NCBI RefSeq assembly: GCF_001666835.1 | Contig: NZ_LZJF01000034.1 | Coordinates: 62,001 to 126,000 of the forward strand | DNA length: 64,000 nucleotides | Reading direction: 5' to 3' | Origin: Mycobacterium sp. E3251 | GTDB lineage: Bacteria > Actinomycetota > Actinomycetes > Mycobacteriales > Mycobacteriaceae | Part shown: positions 28,059-37,564 of the stretch, in pieces | Layout of the letters: the number at the start of each line of letters is the position of its first letter | How positions within the stretch are numbered: position 1 is the stretch's first letter | The notes under the pieces: model-generated | Told to the model about the DNA's origin: nothing | Databases searched by the model: none | Seen by the model: only the letters and a program-made list of their open reading frames with translations | Made by a program: the position numbers and the translations under genes

Positions 28059-29233
28059 GCCGCCCGGCCGGCATCTCACTGCACAACTGGCTGTCGCCGC
28101 CTTATGCGCGGTGGTCTTTCCAGCACGTCGAAGACATGGTGCCGACCGCGGTAATCCCCCGGGGGACGGGGCCTGTCGCGCGTCTGCCGGACGCCCGTGC
28201 TCCCCTGGCCGAAATTTCGGTGACCAACACCAACGGGACGGCGACCACCGTCGGCGCGGTAATGGCGGCCACCGTTACCGACGGGTGGGCCGTCGCACAC
28301 CGCGGCTCAATGGTGGCCGAGCAGTACCGGGACGGCATGGAGGCCGGGACCCGGCACCTGCTGTTCTCGGTGAGCAAGTCGCTGGTGGCGGCCGTCATCG
28401 GCGCGTTGCACGGATCCGGTGCCATCGAGTTGGACGCGCCGGTTACGAAATACGTTCCCGCCCTAGGAAACTGCGGCTACGCCGGCGCGACGGTGCGGCA
28501 CCTGCTGGATATGAGGTCGGGCATCGCCTTCTCCGAGAACTACGATGACCCGGCCGCCGAGATCCACTGTCTCGACCAGGCGATGGGGTGGGCGCCCAAG
28601 AGCGGCCCAGACGTCCCCGCCACACTCCATGACTTTCTGCTGACCCTGCGGCGGAAGTCGGCTCACGGCGGTCCGTTCGAATATCGCTCGTGTGAAACGG
28701 ACGTCCTCGGCTGGATCTGCGAGGTCGCCGCCGGCCAGCGGATGCCCACATTGATGTCGGAACTGCTGTGGAGTCGGATCGGAGCCCAAAGCGACGCCAC
28801 CATTGCCGTCGACCCGGTCGGGACCGGGTTTTGCGACGGCGGCGTCAGCGCATGTCTCACCGACATGCTCCGGTTCGGGTCGCTGTTCTTGCATGACGGC
28901 GTCTCGCTGACCGGGGAGCAAGTGGTGCCGACGGCGTGGATCGCCGACACCCTTGACGGCGGTCCCGACTCGCGTCAGGCGTTCGCAGCCAGCCCCGATC
29001 GCGACACCGATCTGCCCGGCGGGATGTACCGAAACCAGATGTGGTTCCCCTACCCGGGCAACAATGTTGTGCTGTCCCTGGGTATGTGCGGTCAGATGAT
29101 TTATGTCAACCGCGCCGCGGAGGTGGTGGCCGCCAAGGTGTCCACCCAGCCGCACTCCCACGAGCCGCACATGTTGGACACACTGCGGGCATTCGATGCG
29201 GTGGCAGGGGAACTGACAGGCATCGGCGGTTAG
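28055..29233 (+). CDS. Serine hydrolase, beta-lactamase / 6-aminohexanoate-dimer hydrolase (NylB)-like
   Basis: 392 residues. Penicillin-binding-fold catalytic residues: FSVSKSL (Ser105-x-x-Lys108) and FEYRSCETDVLGW with Tyr210. NylB-type amidases have the same Ser/Lys/Tyr spacing (112/115/215), and YRS in place of the class-C YxN fits them. No signal peptide is evident, so it is probably cytoplasmic and acts on an amide or ester. GTG start overlapping the ATP-grasp stop (four bases): the two form a two-gene unit in which the ligase and this hydrolase may act on the same amide-bonded product. An esterase (LipP-like) role is the alternative. Confidence 0.82.
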   Translation: MSRPAGISLHNWLSPPYARWSFQHVEDMVPTAVIPRGTGPVARLPDARAPLAEISVTNTNGTATTVGAVMAATVTDGWAVAHRGSMVAEQYRDGMEAGTRHLLFSVSKSLVAAVIGALHGSGAIELDAPVTKYVPALGNCGYAGATVRHLLDMRSGIAFSENYDDPAAEIHCLDQAMGWAPKSGPDVPATLHDFLLTLRRKSAHGGPFEYRSCETDVLGWICEVAAGQRMPTLMSELLWSRIGAQSDATIAVDPVGTGFCDGGVSACLTDMLRFGSLFLHDGVSLTGEQVVPTAWIADTLDGGPDSRQAFAASPDRDTDLPGGMYRNQMWFPYPGNNVVLSLGMCGQMIYVNRAAEVVAAKVSTQPHSHEPHMLDTLRAFDAVAGELTGIGG

Positions 29234-29354
29234 TGCCCCGCACCTGCGACCTCGATGCAAGGCGCTTTTACCTAGACTTTTGTGGGTAAGGATCACTTTG
29301 ACCACCGGAAAACCTTGGTCATCGGTATCCCCAGGGAAGTTAGGGGCGTTGTAG

Positions 29355-30281
29355 ATGTCCGCTCAAGGGAACGCGGGAAGCGCACACCTGAAGCCGCCGG
29401 TCGAGAAGGTCCGGTCGCACTACGACAAATCGAACGAGTTCTTCAAGCTCTGGCTTGACCCGTCGATGACCTACAGCTGCGCCTACTTTGACGAACATCC
29501 CGACCCGCAGAATCCGACCAAGACGCTGGAGGAGGCGCAGTACGCCAAGCGCAAGCTGTCGCTGGACAAGCTGAACCTCCAGCCCGGCATGACGCTGCTC
29601 GACATCGGCTGCGGCTGGGGTTCGACGATGCGGCACGCGGTGGCCGAGTACGACGTCAACGTCATCGGTCTGACGCTGAGCGAGAACCAGTACGCACACG
29701 ACGTGGAGAAGTTCAAAGAGATCGACAGTCCCCGCCGCATGGAGGTGCGGATCCAGGGCTGGGAGGAATTCCCCGACGAACCGATCGACCGGATCGTGTC
29801 GCTGGGCGCGTTCGAGCATTTCGCCGACGGCGCGGGCGATGCCGGATACGAGCGTTACGCCGTCTTTTTCAAGAAGTTCTACGACCTACTGCCCGACGGC
29901 GGCCGGATGCTGCTGCATTCGATCGTGGTGCCCACCACCGAGGAGGTCAACGCGCTCGGCTTGAAGACGACCATGAGCCTGCTGCGGTTCATCAGCTTCA
30001 TCCTCAAGGAAATTTTCCCGGGCGGTAGGTTGCCCCAGGTTCAGCAGATCGACCGGTATGCGACGGAGGCGGGATTCAACATCGAGCGCCATCACTTCAT
30101 CGGGAAGAACTACGTTCCGACGCTGACGACCTGGGCGGACGCTCTCGAGGCGCACAGAGACGAGGCGATAGCTCTCAAGGGGCAGGAGACCTACGACATC
30201 TACATGCAATACCTGCGGGGGTGCTCTGACCTGTTCCGCGACGGCTACACCAACGTTTGTCAGTTCACGATGGTCAAGTAG
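29355..30281 (+). CDS. cmaA2: Cyclopropane mycolic acid synthase, CmaA2-like
   Basis: 308 residues, SAM-dependent mycolic acid methyltransferase. SAM motif [22 protein letters not shown]; the segments [62 protein letters not shown] and [26 protein letters not shown] are the CmaA2 version rather than PcaA, MmaA or UmaA. CmaA2 introduces trans-cyclopropane rings into meromycolate chains. Against my memory of M. tuberculosis CmaA2, about six residues are inserted after the first Tyr-Phe ([12 protein letters not shown]). cmaA2 in M. tuberculosis is Rv0503c, far from this locus, so this is a second or relocated copy. ATG start 14 bases after an AGTTAGGGG Shine-Dalgarno-like run. Confidence 0.88.
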   Translation: MSAQGNAGSAHLKPPVEKVRSHYDKSNEFFKLWLDPSMTYSCAYFDEHPDPQNPTKTLEEAQYAKRKLSLDKLNLQPGMTLLDIGCGWGSTMRHAVAEYDVNVIGLTLSENQYAHDVEKFKEIDSPRRMEVRIQGWEEFPDEPIDRIVSLGAFEHFADGAGDAGYERYAVFFKKFYDLLPDGGRMLLHSIVVPTTEEVNALGLKTTMSLLRFISFILKEIFPGGRLPQVQQIDRYATEAGFNIERHHFIGKNYVPTLTTWADALEAHRDEAIALKGQETYDIYMQYLRGCSDLFRDGYTNVCQFTMVK

Positions 30282-30352
30282 TCGGCGGGTGCGAGGTCAG
30301 GTATCCGCCGAAGTAGGCGTCAGGCACCAGCCGAGGTAATACACGCTGCGGG

Positions 30353-30426
30353 TGCCCCCGGCACGACTCGAACGTGCGACCTAGGGATTAGAAGGCCCTT
30401 GCTCTATCCACCTGAGCTACGGAGGC
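30353..30426 (-). tRNA. tRNA-Arg (TCT)
   Basis: Minus-strand cloverleaf: acceptor GCCTCCG with CGGGGGC (one G-U pair); anticodon stem AGGGC/TCCCT; loop CTTCTAA with anticodon TCT; T-loop GTTCGAGTC. A73 is followed by CCC, so CCA is not encoded. It lies between the cmaA2-like gene and lipQ. Confidence 0.95.
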
Positions 30427-30613
30427 AATGTGCAGGTCAGTCTATTCCAACGGCGTGTCGAGTTACGACTCGCCGCCGCGACGCGCGCGAAAAGCGTTCC
30501 CGCGCCACGGTTATCGGCTATGGTTGGGACCCTCGACACACGTTGAACACCGGCCGGTAATCGGCCGTTTACCGCAACGAGGCGTGTGCAGATCGTCGAG
30601 GGGTGGCGTTGTT

Positions 30614-31858
30614 ATGAGCGTGACCATGCACTTGACTTCACGGTGCTCGTGGGCCAGCACCCAGGCATCACGCCTGGCGGCCGATGCGATGGATGCCTAT
30701 CGGGCCGGCACGCTGTTGCTGCGCGGTTCGCCGTTCGCGCTGGGCTGCCTCGTGGGCTGGCTTTCCACGGAGTTCCCACCGCACGTCGTGACCGGGCATG
30801 CGTTGTCGCGGGTCTCGCACCCGTCCATCGGCCGCGTCGGCGCCACCTGGGCGGCGCAGCGGGCCGATCGGGCCCTCAAAGCCGCGCTCGAGGAGTCCTT
30901 CGGGCCGGACTTCCGCGAGCAGGTATGCCACCCGGCCGGCATCAAGCCAGTCTGCGCGCCGCGCAGCGGCGTGTTGAACAGGCCCGGGCCGCATCGCCGG
31001 TACGCGGCGCAGACGTCGAACATCCCCTACGGTCCGGCTGGTCGCGACAACCTGCTCGACATCTGGCGCCGCCATGACCTGGCGCCGGGGCGGCGGGCGC
31101 CGGTGCTGATCCAGGTCCCGGGCGGGGCGTGGACCGTCGGCGACAAACGAGTGCAGGCCTACACGCTGATGAGCCGCATGGCCGAGCTCGGCTGGATCTG
31201 CGTCTCGATCAACTACTGCAAGAGCCCGCGTTCGACGTTTCCCGCGCACCTCATCGACGTGAAGAGGGCGATCGCGTGGGTCCGCCAAAACATCGCCGAC
31301 TACGGGGGCGATCCCGACTTCATCGCGATCACCGGCGGCTCGGCCGGCGGACACCTGGCCTCGCTGGCCGCGCTTACCCCGAACGACCCGGCGTTCCAAC
31401 CCGGATTCGAAGGCGCCGACACGACGGTTCAGGCCGTCGCGCCCTATTACGGCGTGTACGACTTCACCGACTTCGAGAACATGCACGACTTGATGCTGCC
31501 GTTCCTGGAGCAGTTCGTGATGAAGGCCCGCTACACCGACGACCCCGAGCGGTTCAGGGCGGCGTCACCGGTCAACTACGTTCACGGCGACGCGCCGCCC
31601 TTCTTCGTGTTGCACGGCGAGAAGGACGAGTTGGTCCCCAGTGGCCAGGCCCGGGGTTTCTGCGCGGCGTTGCGCGCCGCCGGCGCCACGGTGGCCCACG
31701 CGGAGCTCGCCAATGCCCACCACGCGTTCGACATCCTCTCGACGGTCCGCTCGCGGCTGGCCGCGGACGCCGTCGCCGATTTCTTGGGTGTCATCTACGG
31801 CCGGCGCGTCAGCTCCCTGCTGGACTTGGACCAGCTGGCGGCCACACCGGCCAGCTGA
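30614..31858 (+). CDS. lipQ: Alpha/beta-hydrolase carboxylesterase LipQ
   Basis: 414 residues, hormone-sensitive-lipase-type esterase. Nucleophile elbow ITGGSAGGHLAS, acid in HGEKDELVPS, and catalytic His in ANAHHAFD. The oxyanion motif reads VPGGAWTVG, with Pro in place of the first His of the usual HGGG. A roughly 120-residue N-terminal extension with hydrophobic stretches (PFALGCLVGWLSTEFPPHVV) precedes the hydrolase fold. The order lipQ - WS/DGAT - plsC - plsB2 matches Rv2485c-Rv2482c. The ATG at 30614 gives MSVTMHLTSR after GAGGGGTGG; the longer upstream frame has non-coding character. Confidence 0.9.
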   Translation: MSVTMHLTSRCSWASTQASRLAADAMDAYRAGTLLLRGSPFALGCLVGWLSTEFPPHVVTGHALSRVSHPSIGRVGATWAAQRADRALKAALEESFGPDFREQVCHPAGIKPVCAPRSGVLNRPGPHRRYAAQTSNIPYGPAGRDNLLDIWRRHDLAPGRRAPVLIQVPGGAWTVGDKRVQAYTLMSRMAELGWICVSINYCKSPRSTFPAHLIDVKRAIAWVRQNIADYGGDPDFIAITGGSAGGHLASLAALTPNDPAFQPGFEGADTTVQAVAPYYGVYDFTDFENMHDLMLPFLEQFVMKARYTDDPERFRAASPVNYVHGDAPPFFVLHGEKDELVPSGQARGFCAALRAAGATVAHAELANAHHAFDILSTVRSRLAADAVADFLGVIYGRRVSSLLDLDQLAATPAS

Positions 31859-31996
31859 GCCCCCCGTCACCGGCGCCCGACCACTCCTTTCACCAGCGCG
31901 GCAACCCGACTAGCGTTGTGTTGGCTATGGGGATGGCGGGGCCGAGGCAGGAGGCTTGATCGACGGTGACAGGGCTGGCGCGTCGGGCGGAGGACC

Positions 31997-33466
31997 ATGA
32001 CTGAGTCCGATGGGGTCGTGAAATTGTCCGACCAACTCGGACCGGTCGACTATCTGATGCATCGTGGTGAAGCGAATCCCCGGACTCGGTCGGGCATCAT
32101 GGCGCTGGAACTTCTCGACACCACACCGGACTGGGACAAGTTCCTGACCCGATTCGAGAACGCATCCCGACGGGTGTTGCGGTTGCGTCAGAAGGTTGTC
32201 GTGCCGACCCTGCCGACCGCGTCGCCGCGCTGGGTGGTGGACCCCGATTTCAACCTCGAATTCCACGTGCGTCGGATGCGGGTGGCCGAGCCCGGGACAC
32301 TGCGCGACGTGTTCAACCTCGCCGAGGTGATCCTGCAGTCGCCCATGGACATCTCCCGTCCGCTGTGGACGGCCACCCTGGTGGAGGGTTTGGCCGACGG
32401 GAAAGCCGCCACGCTGTTGCACGTCAGCCACGCGGTCACCGACGGCGTCGGCGGTGTGCAGATGTTTGCGGAAATCTATGACCTGGAGCGCGACCCGCCT
32501 GCCAAGCCGACGCCCCCGCTGCCCATCCCGCAGGATCTGACCCCCAATGACCTGATGCGGCAAGGCATTAACCACTTGCCCACCGCCGTGGTCGGCGGTG
32601 TCGTGAGCGCGGTGTCGGGGGCGGTGTCGGCGGCCGGACGGGCGGTCCTGGAGCCGGGTTCCACCGTGTCCGGGATCGTGGGCTATGCCATGTCGGGGAT
32701 GCGGGTGCTCAACCGGTCGGCCGAGCCGTCGCCGCTGCTGCGGCGGCGCAGCCTGGCGACCCGCACCGAGGCGATCGACATCCCGCTCTCCGACCTGCAC
32801 CGGGCGGCCAAGGCGGGCGGGGGATCGATCAACGACGCCTACCTCGCCGGCCTGTGCGGAGCCCTGCGGCGCTATCACGAGGCGCTCGGTGTGCCGATCA
32901 GCACGCTGCCGATGGCGGTCCCGGTTAGCCTGCGGGCCGAGGCCGACACGGCCGGCGGCAACAGGTTCACCGGGGTCAACCTGGCCGCGCCGGTGGGCAC
33001 CGTCGACCCGGTTTCGCGGATGAAGAAGATCCGTGCGCAGATGACGCAGCGCCGCGACGAGCCCGCGATGAACATCATCGGTTCCGTCGCGCCACTGCTC
33101 AGCGTCCTGCCGACCGCGGTGCTCGAAGGCATCACCGGCTCGGTGATCGGCTCCGACGTGCAGGCCAGCAACGTCCCGGTGTACCCGGGAGACACCTACA
33201 TCGCCGGTGCAAAGGTGTTGCGGCAGTATGGGATCGGTCCACTACCGGGGGTAGCGATGATGGTGGTGCTGATCTCTCGGGGCGGGTGGTGCACCATCAC
33301 CGTGCGCTACGACAGGGCCTCGGTGCGCAACGAGCCACTGTTCGCTCAATGCCTGTTGGAAGGCTTCGACGAAATTCTGGCGCTGGCCGGTGAGGGGGCG
33401 CCCCACGCGGTGCCGGCCTCGTTCACCGAACCGGCGACTTCGGCACGGACGGCGTCGGGTTCATGA
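31997..33466 (+). CDS. Wax ester synthase / diacylglycerol acyltransferase (Rv2484c-type)
   Basis: 489 residues, WS/DGAT family that makes triacylglycerol or wax esters from acyl-CoA. The active-site motif is in HVSHAVTDGVGG (His145, Asp149, Gly150; the first His of HHxxxDG is Ser here). Also VDYLMHRGEANPRTRSGIMALELLD at the N-terminus and the C-terminal NVPVYPGDTYIAGAKVLRQYGIGPL. GCGGAGG precedes the ATG. Its stop overlaps plsC by four bases, forming a glycerolipid operon with plsC and plsB2. Confidence 0.92.
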   Translation: MTESDGVVKLSDQLGPVDYLMHRGEANPRTRSGIMALELLDTTPDWDKFLTRFENASRRVLRLRQKVVVPTLPTASPRWVVDPDFNLEFHVRRMRVAEPGTLRDVFNLAEVILQSPMDISRPLWTATLVEGLADGKAATLLHVSHAVTDGVGGVQMFAEIYDLERDPPAKPTPPLPIPQDLTPNDLMRQGINHLPTAVVGGVVSAVSGAVSAAGRAVLEPGSTVSGIVGYAMSGMRVLNRSAEPSPLLRRRSLATRTEAIDIPLSDLHRAAKAGGGSINDAYLAGLCGALRRYHEALGVPISTLPMAVPVSLRAEADTAGGNRFTGVNLAAPVGTVDPVSRMKKIRAQMTQRRDEPAMNIIGSVAPLLSVLPTAVLEGITGSVIGSDVQASNVPVYPGDTYIAGAKVLRQYGIGPLPGVAMMVVLISRGGWCTITVRYDRASVRNEPLFAQCLLEGFDEILALAGEGAPHAVPASFTEPATSARTASGS

Positions 33467-35196
33467 GCGCCACCAAAGACCAGGGCGACGAGCGCGGGAC
33501 GCCCGGGACGGACATGCGGTTGCCGGGCTCGGTCGCCGAAATCATGGCCAGCCCACCGGGTCCGAAGATCGGGGCGTTCTTCGACCTCGACGGGACGCTG
33601 GTGGCCGGCTTCACGGCGGTGATTCTCACCCAGGAGCGGCTGCTGCGCCGTGACATGGGGGTCGGTGAGCTACTCGGCATGGTCCAGGCCGGGCTGAGCC
33701 ACACGCTCGGGCGCATCGAGTTCGAGGACCTCATCGGCAAGGCCGCCGCCGCGTTGGCCGGCCGCCTGCTGGACGACCTGGAAGAGATCGGCGAGCGGCT
33801 GTTCGTGCAGCGGATCGAGTCGCGGATCTACCCGGAGATGCGCGAGCTGGTCCGGGCGCACGTGGCTCGCGGGCACACCGTGGTGCTCAGCTCGTCGGCG
33901 CTGACCATTCAGGTCAACCCGGTGGCGCGGTTCCTGGGCATCTCGAACATGCTCACCAACAAGTTCGAAACCACCGAAGACGGGATACTCACCGGCGGTG
34001 TGCAGAAGCCGATCCTGTGGGGGCCCGGCAAAGCCGCTGCGGTGCAACGGTTTGCCGCCGAGAACGGCATCGATCTGAAGGACAGCTACTTCTACGCCGA
34101 CGGGGATGAGGACGTCGCCCTCATGTACCTGGTCGGCAACCCCCGCCCAACCAATCCCGAGGGGAAGATGGCCGCCGTGGCGAAACGCCGCGGCTGGCCG
34201 ATCCTGCGGTTCAGCAGCCGCGGTCCGGTGGGCCTGCGCCGGCAGATCCGCACCCTCGCCGGCTTCGGCTCGATGTTCCCCGTCGCCGCGGGCGCCGTGG
34301 GCATCGGCGTGTTGACCCGCAACCGGCGGCGCGGGGTCAACTTCTTCACCTCGACCTTCTCCCAGCTGTCGCTGGCCATCGCCGGGGTGCAGCTCAATGT
34401 CATCGGTCAGGAGAACCTGACCGCGCAGCGGCCGGCGGTGTTCATCTTCAATCACCGCAACCAAGTTGACCCGGTCATCGCCGGAGCGCTGGTGCGCGAC
34501 AACTGGATCGGCGTGGGGAAGAAGGAGCTGAAGAAAGACCCGATCATGGGCACACTCGGCAGGCTGCTCGACGGCGTGTTCATCGACCGGGACGACCCCG
34601 TCGCCGCGGTGGAGACGATGCACGAGGTCGAAGACCGGGCGCGTAGGGGACTGTCCATCGTGATCGCGCCGGAAGGCACCCGCGTCGACACCACCGAAGT
34701 CGGGCCCTTCAAGAAGGGGCCGTTCCGCCTGGCCATGGCGGCCGGGATCCCGATCGTCCCGATCGTGATCCGCAACGCCGAACTCGTCGCCGCCCGCAAC
34801 TCGACCGTCGTCAATCCCGGTACCGTGGATGTCGCCGTCTTTCCGCCGATCTCGGTGCAGGATTGGACCGTCGAGAACCTGCCGGAGCGCATCGCCGAGG
34901 TCCGTCAGCTGTATCTGGACACGCTGGCCAACTGGCCGGTCGACGAGCTGCCCCAGGTCGACCTGTATGCCGAGAAGAAGGCGGCGACAAAGGCCAAGGC
35001 GCCCGCGAAAAAGACTGCGGCTAAGGCCGTTTCGAAGGCACCGGCTAAGAAGGCCGCGTCGAAGAAAGCCGCCTCGAAAGCCAAGCCCGCCAAGGCGAAT
35101 CCCCATGGGTCGCAGGCCGCCCTCAAAGACGGTGAGGCGCACAGGCCCACCTCCAGCGCGGAGCCGCCGGAATCCGCGCCCGAAGGGCGGCCGTGA
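33463..35196 (+). CDS. plsC: HAD hydrolase - lysophosphatidate acyltransferase fusion PlsC with Lys-rich tail
   Basis: 577 residues, two enzymes in one chain. The N-terminal HAD-IB phosphatase-like domain has [11 protein letters not shown] (Asp41, Asp43), SSSALTIQV and the DGDEDVALM motif. The C-terminal acyltransferase domain has [10 protein letters not shown] (His331, Asp336) and VIAPEGTRV. It acylates lysophosphatidic acid at the inner membrane; the HAD part may release phosphate from phosphatidic acid or lysophospholipid. The last 80 residues are a Lys/Ala/Pro tail with repeats of the AKKA/AAKK type, like mycobacterial histone-like proteins. Overlaps both neighbours by four bases. Matches Rv2483c in order and length. 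Confidence 0.93.
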   Translation: MSATKDQGDERGTPGTDMRLPGSVAEIMASPPGPKIGAFFDLDGTLVAGFTAVILTQERLLRRDMGVGELLGMVQAGLSHTLGRIEFEDLIGKAAAALAGRLLDDLEEIGERLFVQRIESRIYPEMRELVRAHVARGHTVVLSSSALTIQVNPVARFLGISNMLTNKFETTEDGILTGGVQKPILWGPGKAAAVQRFAAENGIDLKDSYFYADGDEDVALMYLVGNPRPTNPEGKMAAVAKRRGWPILRFSSRGPVGLRRQIRTLAGFGSMFPVAAGAVGIGVLTRNRRRGVNFFTSTFSQLSLAIAGVQLNVIGQENLTAQRPAVFIFNHRNQVDPVIAGALVRDNWIGVGKKELKKDPIMGTLGRLLDGVFIDRDDPVAAVETMHEVEDRARRGLSIVIAPEGTRVDTTEVGPFKKGPFRLAMAAGIPIVPIVIRNAELVAARNSTVVNPGTVDVAVFPPISVQDWTVENLPERIAEVRQLYLDTLANWPVDELPQVDLYAEKKAATKAKAPAKKTAAKAVSKAPAKKAASKKAASKAKPAKANPHGSQAALKDGEAHRPTSSAEPPESAPEGRP

Positions 35197-37535
35197 CCGA
35201 AACGGCCGCGGATACCACCGCGGTCCTCACCGGCCAAGACTCGCTGGTGTTGGCGTCCATGGCCTCGCCCGTCGAGCGGGACCTGGTGACGGCCTGGGTG
35301 GCCCAACAGCGCGCCGACAAACCCGGGGCGAGATTCGACGTGCTGGAGCTGCCGCCGCCCACCGCGCCTCCCGACAAGCTGACCGCGCTGATCGAACAGC
35401 TCGAGGCCGACGGTCGCTCCATCGTGCCGGTGCGGGTGTTCTGGCTGCCGCCACCGGACCGCGGCAGAATCGCCAAGCTGGCCGGCCTGCTGCCCGGGCG
35501 AGATCCCTACCACCCCAACGAACGTCAGCAACTGCACATCATGCGCAACGCTCCCCAGCGGGCGCGGGTGGTGGCCGGCGAACCCGCGAAAGTCTCCGAA
35601 CTGCGCGAGCAATGGCGCAACATCACCGTCGGTGAGAACGAAAGCGACTTCGCCCGATTCGTCATCCGACGCGCGCTGCTGGCGCTGGAACGCTTCGAGT
35701 ATCGAATCCTGGGTCCGCAGTACAAGTCTCCGCGCCTGGTGAAGCCGGAGATCCTGGAGTCCAGCCGGTTTCGTGCCGGGCTGAAGAAGATCCCCGGCGC
35801 GACCGTCGACGAAGCGGGCGAGATGCTCGACGAGCTCTCCACCGGCTGGAGCCGGGTGTCCGTCGACCTGGTTTCCGTCCTCGGCAGGATGCTCAGCCGC
35901 GGGTTCGATCCGGAGATCGACTACGACGGATATCAGGTCGCGGCGATGCGCGCCGCCCTGGAGGCCCACCCGGCGGTGCTGCTCTTCTCGCATCGCTCCT
36001 ACATCGACGGCGCGGTGGTGCCGGTGGCGATGCAGGAAAACCGGTTGCCGCCCGTGCATGTGTTCGCCGGAATCAACCTGTCGTTCGGCGCGATGGGCCC
36101 ACTGCTGCGCCGGTCCGGCGTCATCTTCATCCGCCGCAACATCGGCGAAAACCCCCTCTACAAATACGTTTTGCGCGAATACGTCGGGTATATCGTCGAA
36201 AAGCGGTTCAACTTGAGTTGGTCCATCGAGGGCACCCGCTCGCGCACCGGCAAGATGTTGCCGCCAAAACTCGGTCTGCTGGCCTACGTCGCCGATGCCT
36301 ACCTGGACGGCCGCAGTGAAGACATCCTGCTGCAGCCGGTGTCCATCAGTTTCGACCAGTTGCACGAGACCGCCGAGTACGCGGCCTACGCCCGCGGCGG
36401 GGAGAAGACGCCCGAAGGCGTTGGCTGGCTGTACAACTTCATCAGGGCGCAGGGCGAACGCAACTACGGCAAGATCTACGTCCGCTTCCCGGAAGCCGTT
36501 TCGATGCGCCAATACCTTGGCCCGGCGCACGGCGCGCTGTCACACGACCAAGACGCCAAACGGCTTGCGCTGCAGAAGATGTCGTTCGAGGTCGCGTGGC
36601 GGATATTGCAGGCGACGCCGGTGACGGCGACCGGCCTGGTGTGCGCGCTGCTGCTCACCACTCGCGGCGCGGCGTTGACGCTCGATCAGTTGCACCACAC
36701 GCTGCAGGACTCGCTCGATTACCTGGAACGCAAACAGAACCCGATGTCGACGAGCGCGCTGCGGCTGCGCTCGCGCGACGGTGTGCGGGCGGCGGTCGAC
36801 GCATTGTCCAACGGGCACCCGATCACCCGGGTCGACGGTGGCCGGGAACCGGTGTGGCACATCGCCCCCGACGAGCAGCACGCGGCAGCGTTCTACCGCA
36901 ACTCGCTGATCCATGCCTTCCTGGAGACCTCGATCGTCGAATTGGCGCTGGCGCATGCCCGGCACGCCGAGGGCGACCGCATGCGTGCCTTCTGGGACCA
37001 GGCCATGCGGTTGCGCGACCTGCTCAAGTTCGACTTCTACTTCGCGGACTCGGCGGCGTTTCGGGACAACATCGCCGAAGAGATGGCCTGGCATGACGAT
37101 TGGGAAGACCACGTCAGCGCCGGGGGGGAGGAGATCGACGCGCTGCTGTTCGCCAAGCGTCCGCTGATGGCGGACGCGATGCTGCGGGTGTTCTTCGAGG
37201 CCTACGAGATCGTCGCCGACGTGTTGCGGGATGCGCCGGCCGACGTCGGCCAGAAGACGCTGACCGAGTCGGCGCTCGGCGTGGGCCGCCAATACGTGGC
37301 GCAAACCCGGGTCCGCAGCAGCGAATCGGTGTCGACGCTGTTGTTCGCCACGGCCTATCAGGTCGTCGTCGACCAGGATCTGATCGCGCCCGCGCCGGAC
37401 CTCGCCGAGCGTCGGGCCGCGTTTCGGGGCGAACTGCGGGACATCCTGCGGGATTCGAATTATGTCGGGCGGATAGCGCGCGACCAGTTCGTCGCCCGCG
37501 AGGTCAAAGCGCGTCGGGAGCGCCTGGCTCGGTAG
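35193..37535 (+). CDS. plsB2: Glycerol-3-phosphate acyltransferase PlsB2
   Basis: 780 residues, PlsB-type GPAT catalysing the first acylation of glycerol-3-phosphate. Acyltransferase block [11 protein letters not shown] (His267, Asp272), block II region [22 protein letters not shown], block [16 protein letters not shown] and block [12 protein letters not shown]. The N- and C-terminal helical regions are typical for the family. GTG start overlapping plsC. With the WS/DGAT and PlsC it supplies phosphatidic acid and triacylglycerol. Confidence 0.95.
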   Translation: MTETAADTTAVLTGQDSLVLASMASPVERDLVTAWVAQQRADKPGARFDVLELPPPTAPPDKLTALIEQLEADGRSIVPVRVFWLPPPDRGRIAKLAGLLPGRDPYHPNERQQLHIMRNAPQRARVVAGEPAKVSELREQWRNITVGENESDFARFVIRRALLALERFEYRILGPQYKSPRLVKPEILESSRFRAGLKKIPGATVDEAGEMLDELSTGWSRVSVDLVSVLGRMLSRGFDPEIDYDGYQVAAMRAALEAHPAVLLFSHRSYIDGAVVPVAMQENRLPPVHVFAGINLSFGAMGPLLRRSGVIFIRRNIGENPLYKYVLREYVGYIVEKRFNLSWSIEGTRSRTGKMLPPKLGLLAYVADAYLDGRSEDILLQPVSISFDQLHETAEYAAYARGGEKTPEGVGWLYNFIRAQGERNYGKIYVRFPEAVSMRQYLGPAHGALSHDQDAKRLALQKMSFEVAWRILQATPVTATGLVCALLLTTRGAALTLDQLHHTLQDSLDYLERKQNPMSTSALRLRSRDGVRAAVDALSNGHPITRVDGGREPVWHIAPDEQHAAAFYRNSLIHAFLETSIVELALAHARHAEGDRMRAFWDQAMRLRDLLKFDFYFADSAAFRDNIAEEMAWHDDWEDHVSAGGEEIDALLFAKRPLMADAMLRVFFEAYEIVADVLRDAPADVGQKTLTESALGVGRQYVAQTRVRSSESVSTLLFATAYQVVVDQDLIAPAPDLAERRAAFRGELRDILRDSNYVGRIARDQFVAREVKARRERLAR

Positions 37536-37564
37536 TTCCCGGTAGGGGCTCATACCCTGGCTGT

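Noticed and set aside
29269..29290. Possible inverted repeat TTACC-N12-GGTAA before the cmaA2-like gene
   Set aside because: Short five-base arms and long spacer; expected by chance at this scale.
37540..37555. GGTA...TACC repeat before the CopD-CtaG gene as a copper box
   Set aside because: Orientation is opposite to the TACCC-N5-GGGTA operator and the arms are only four bases; not a RicR site.
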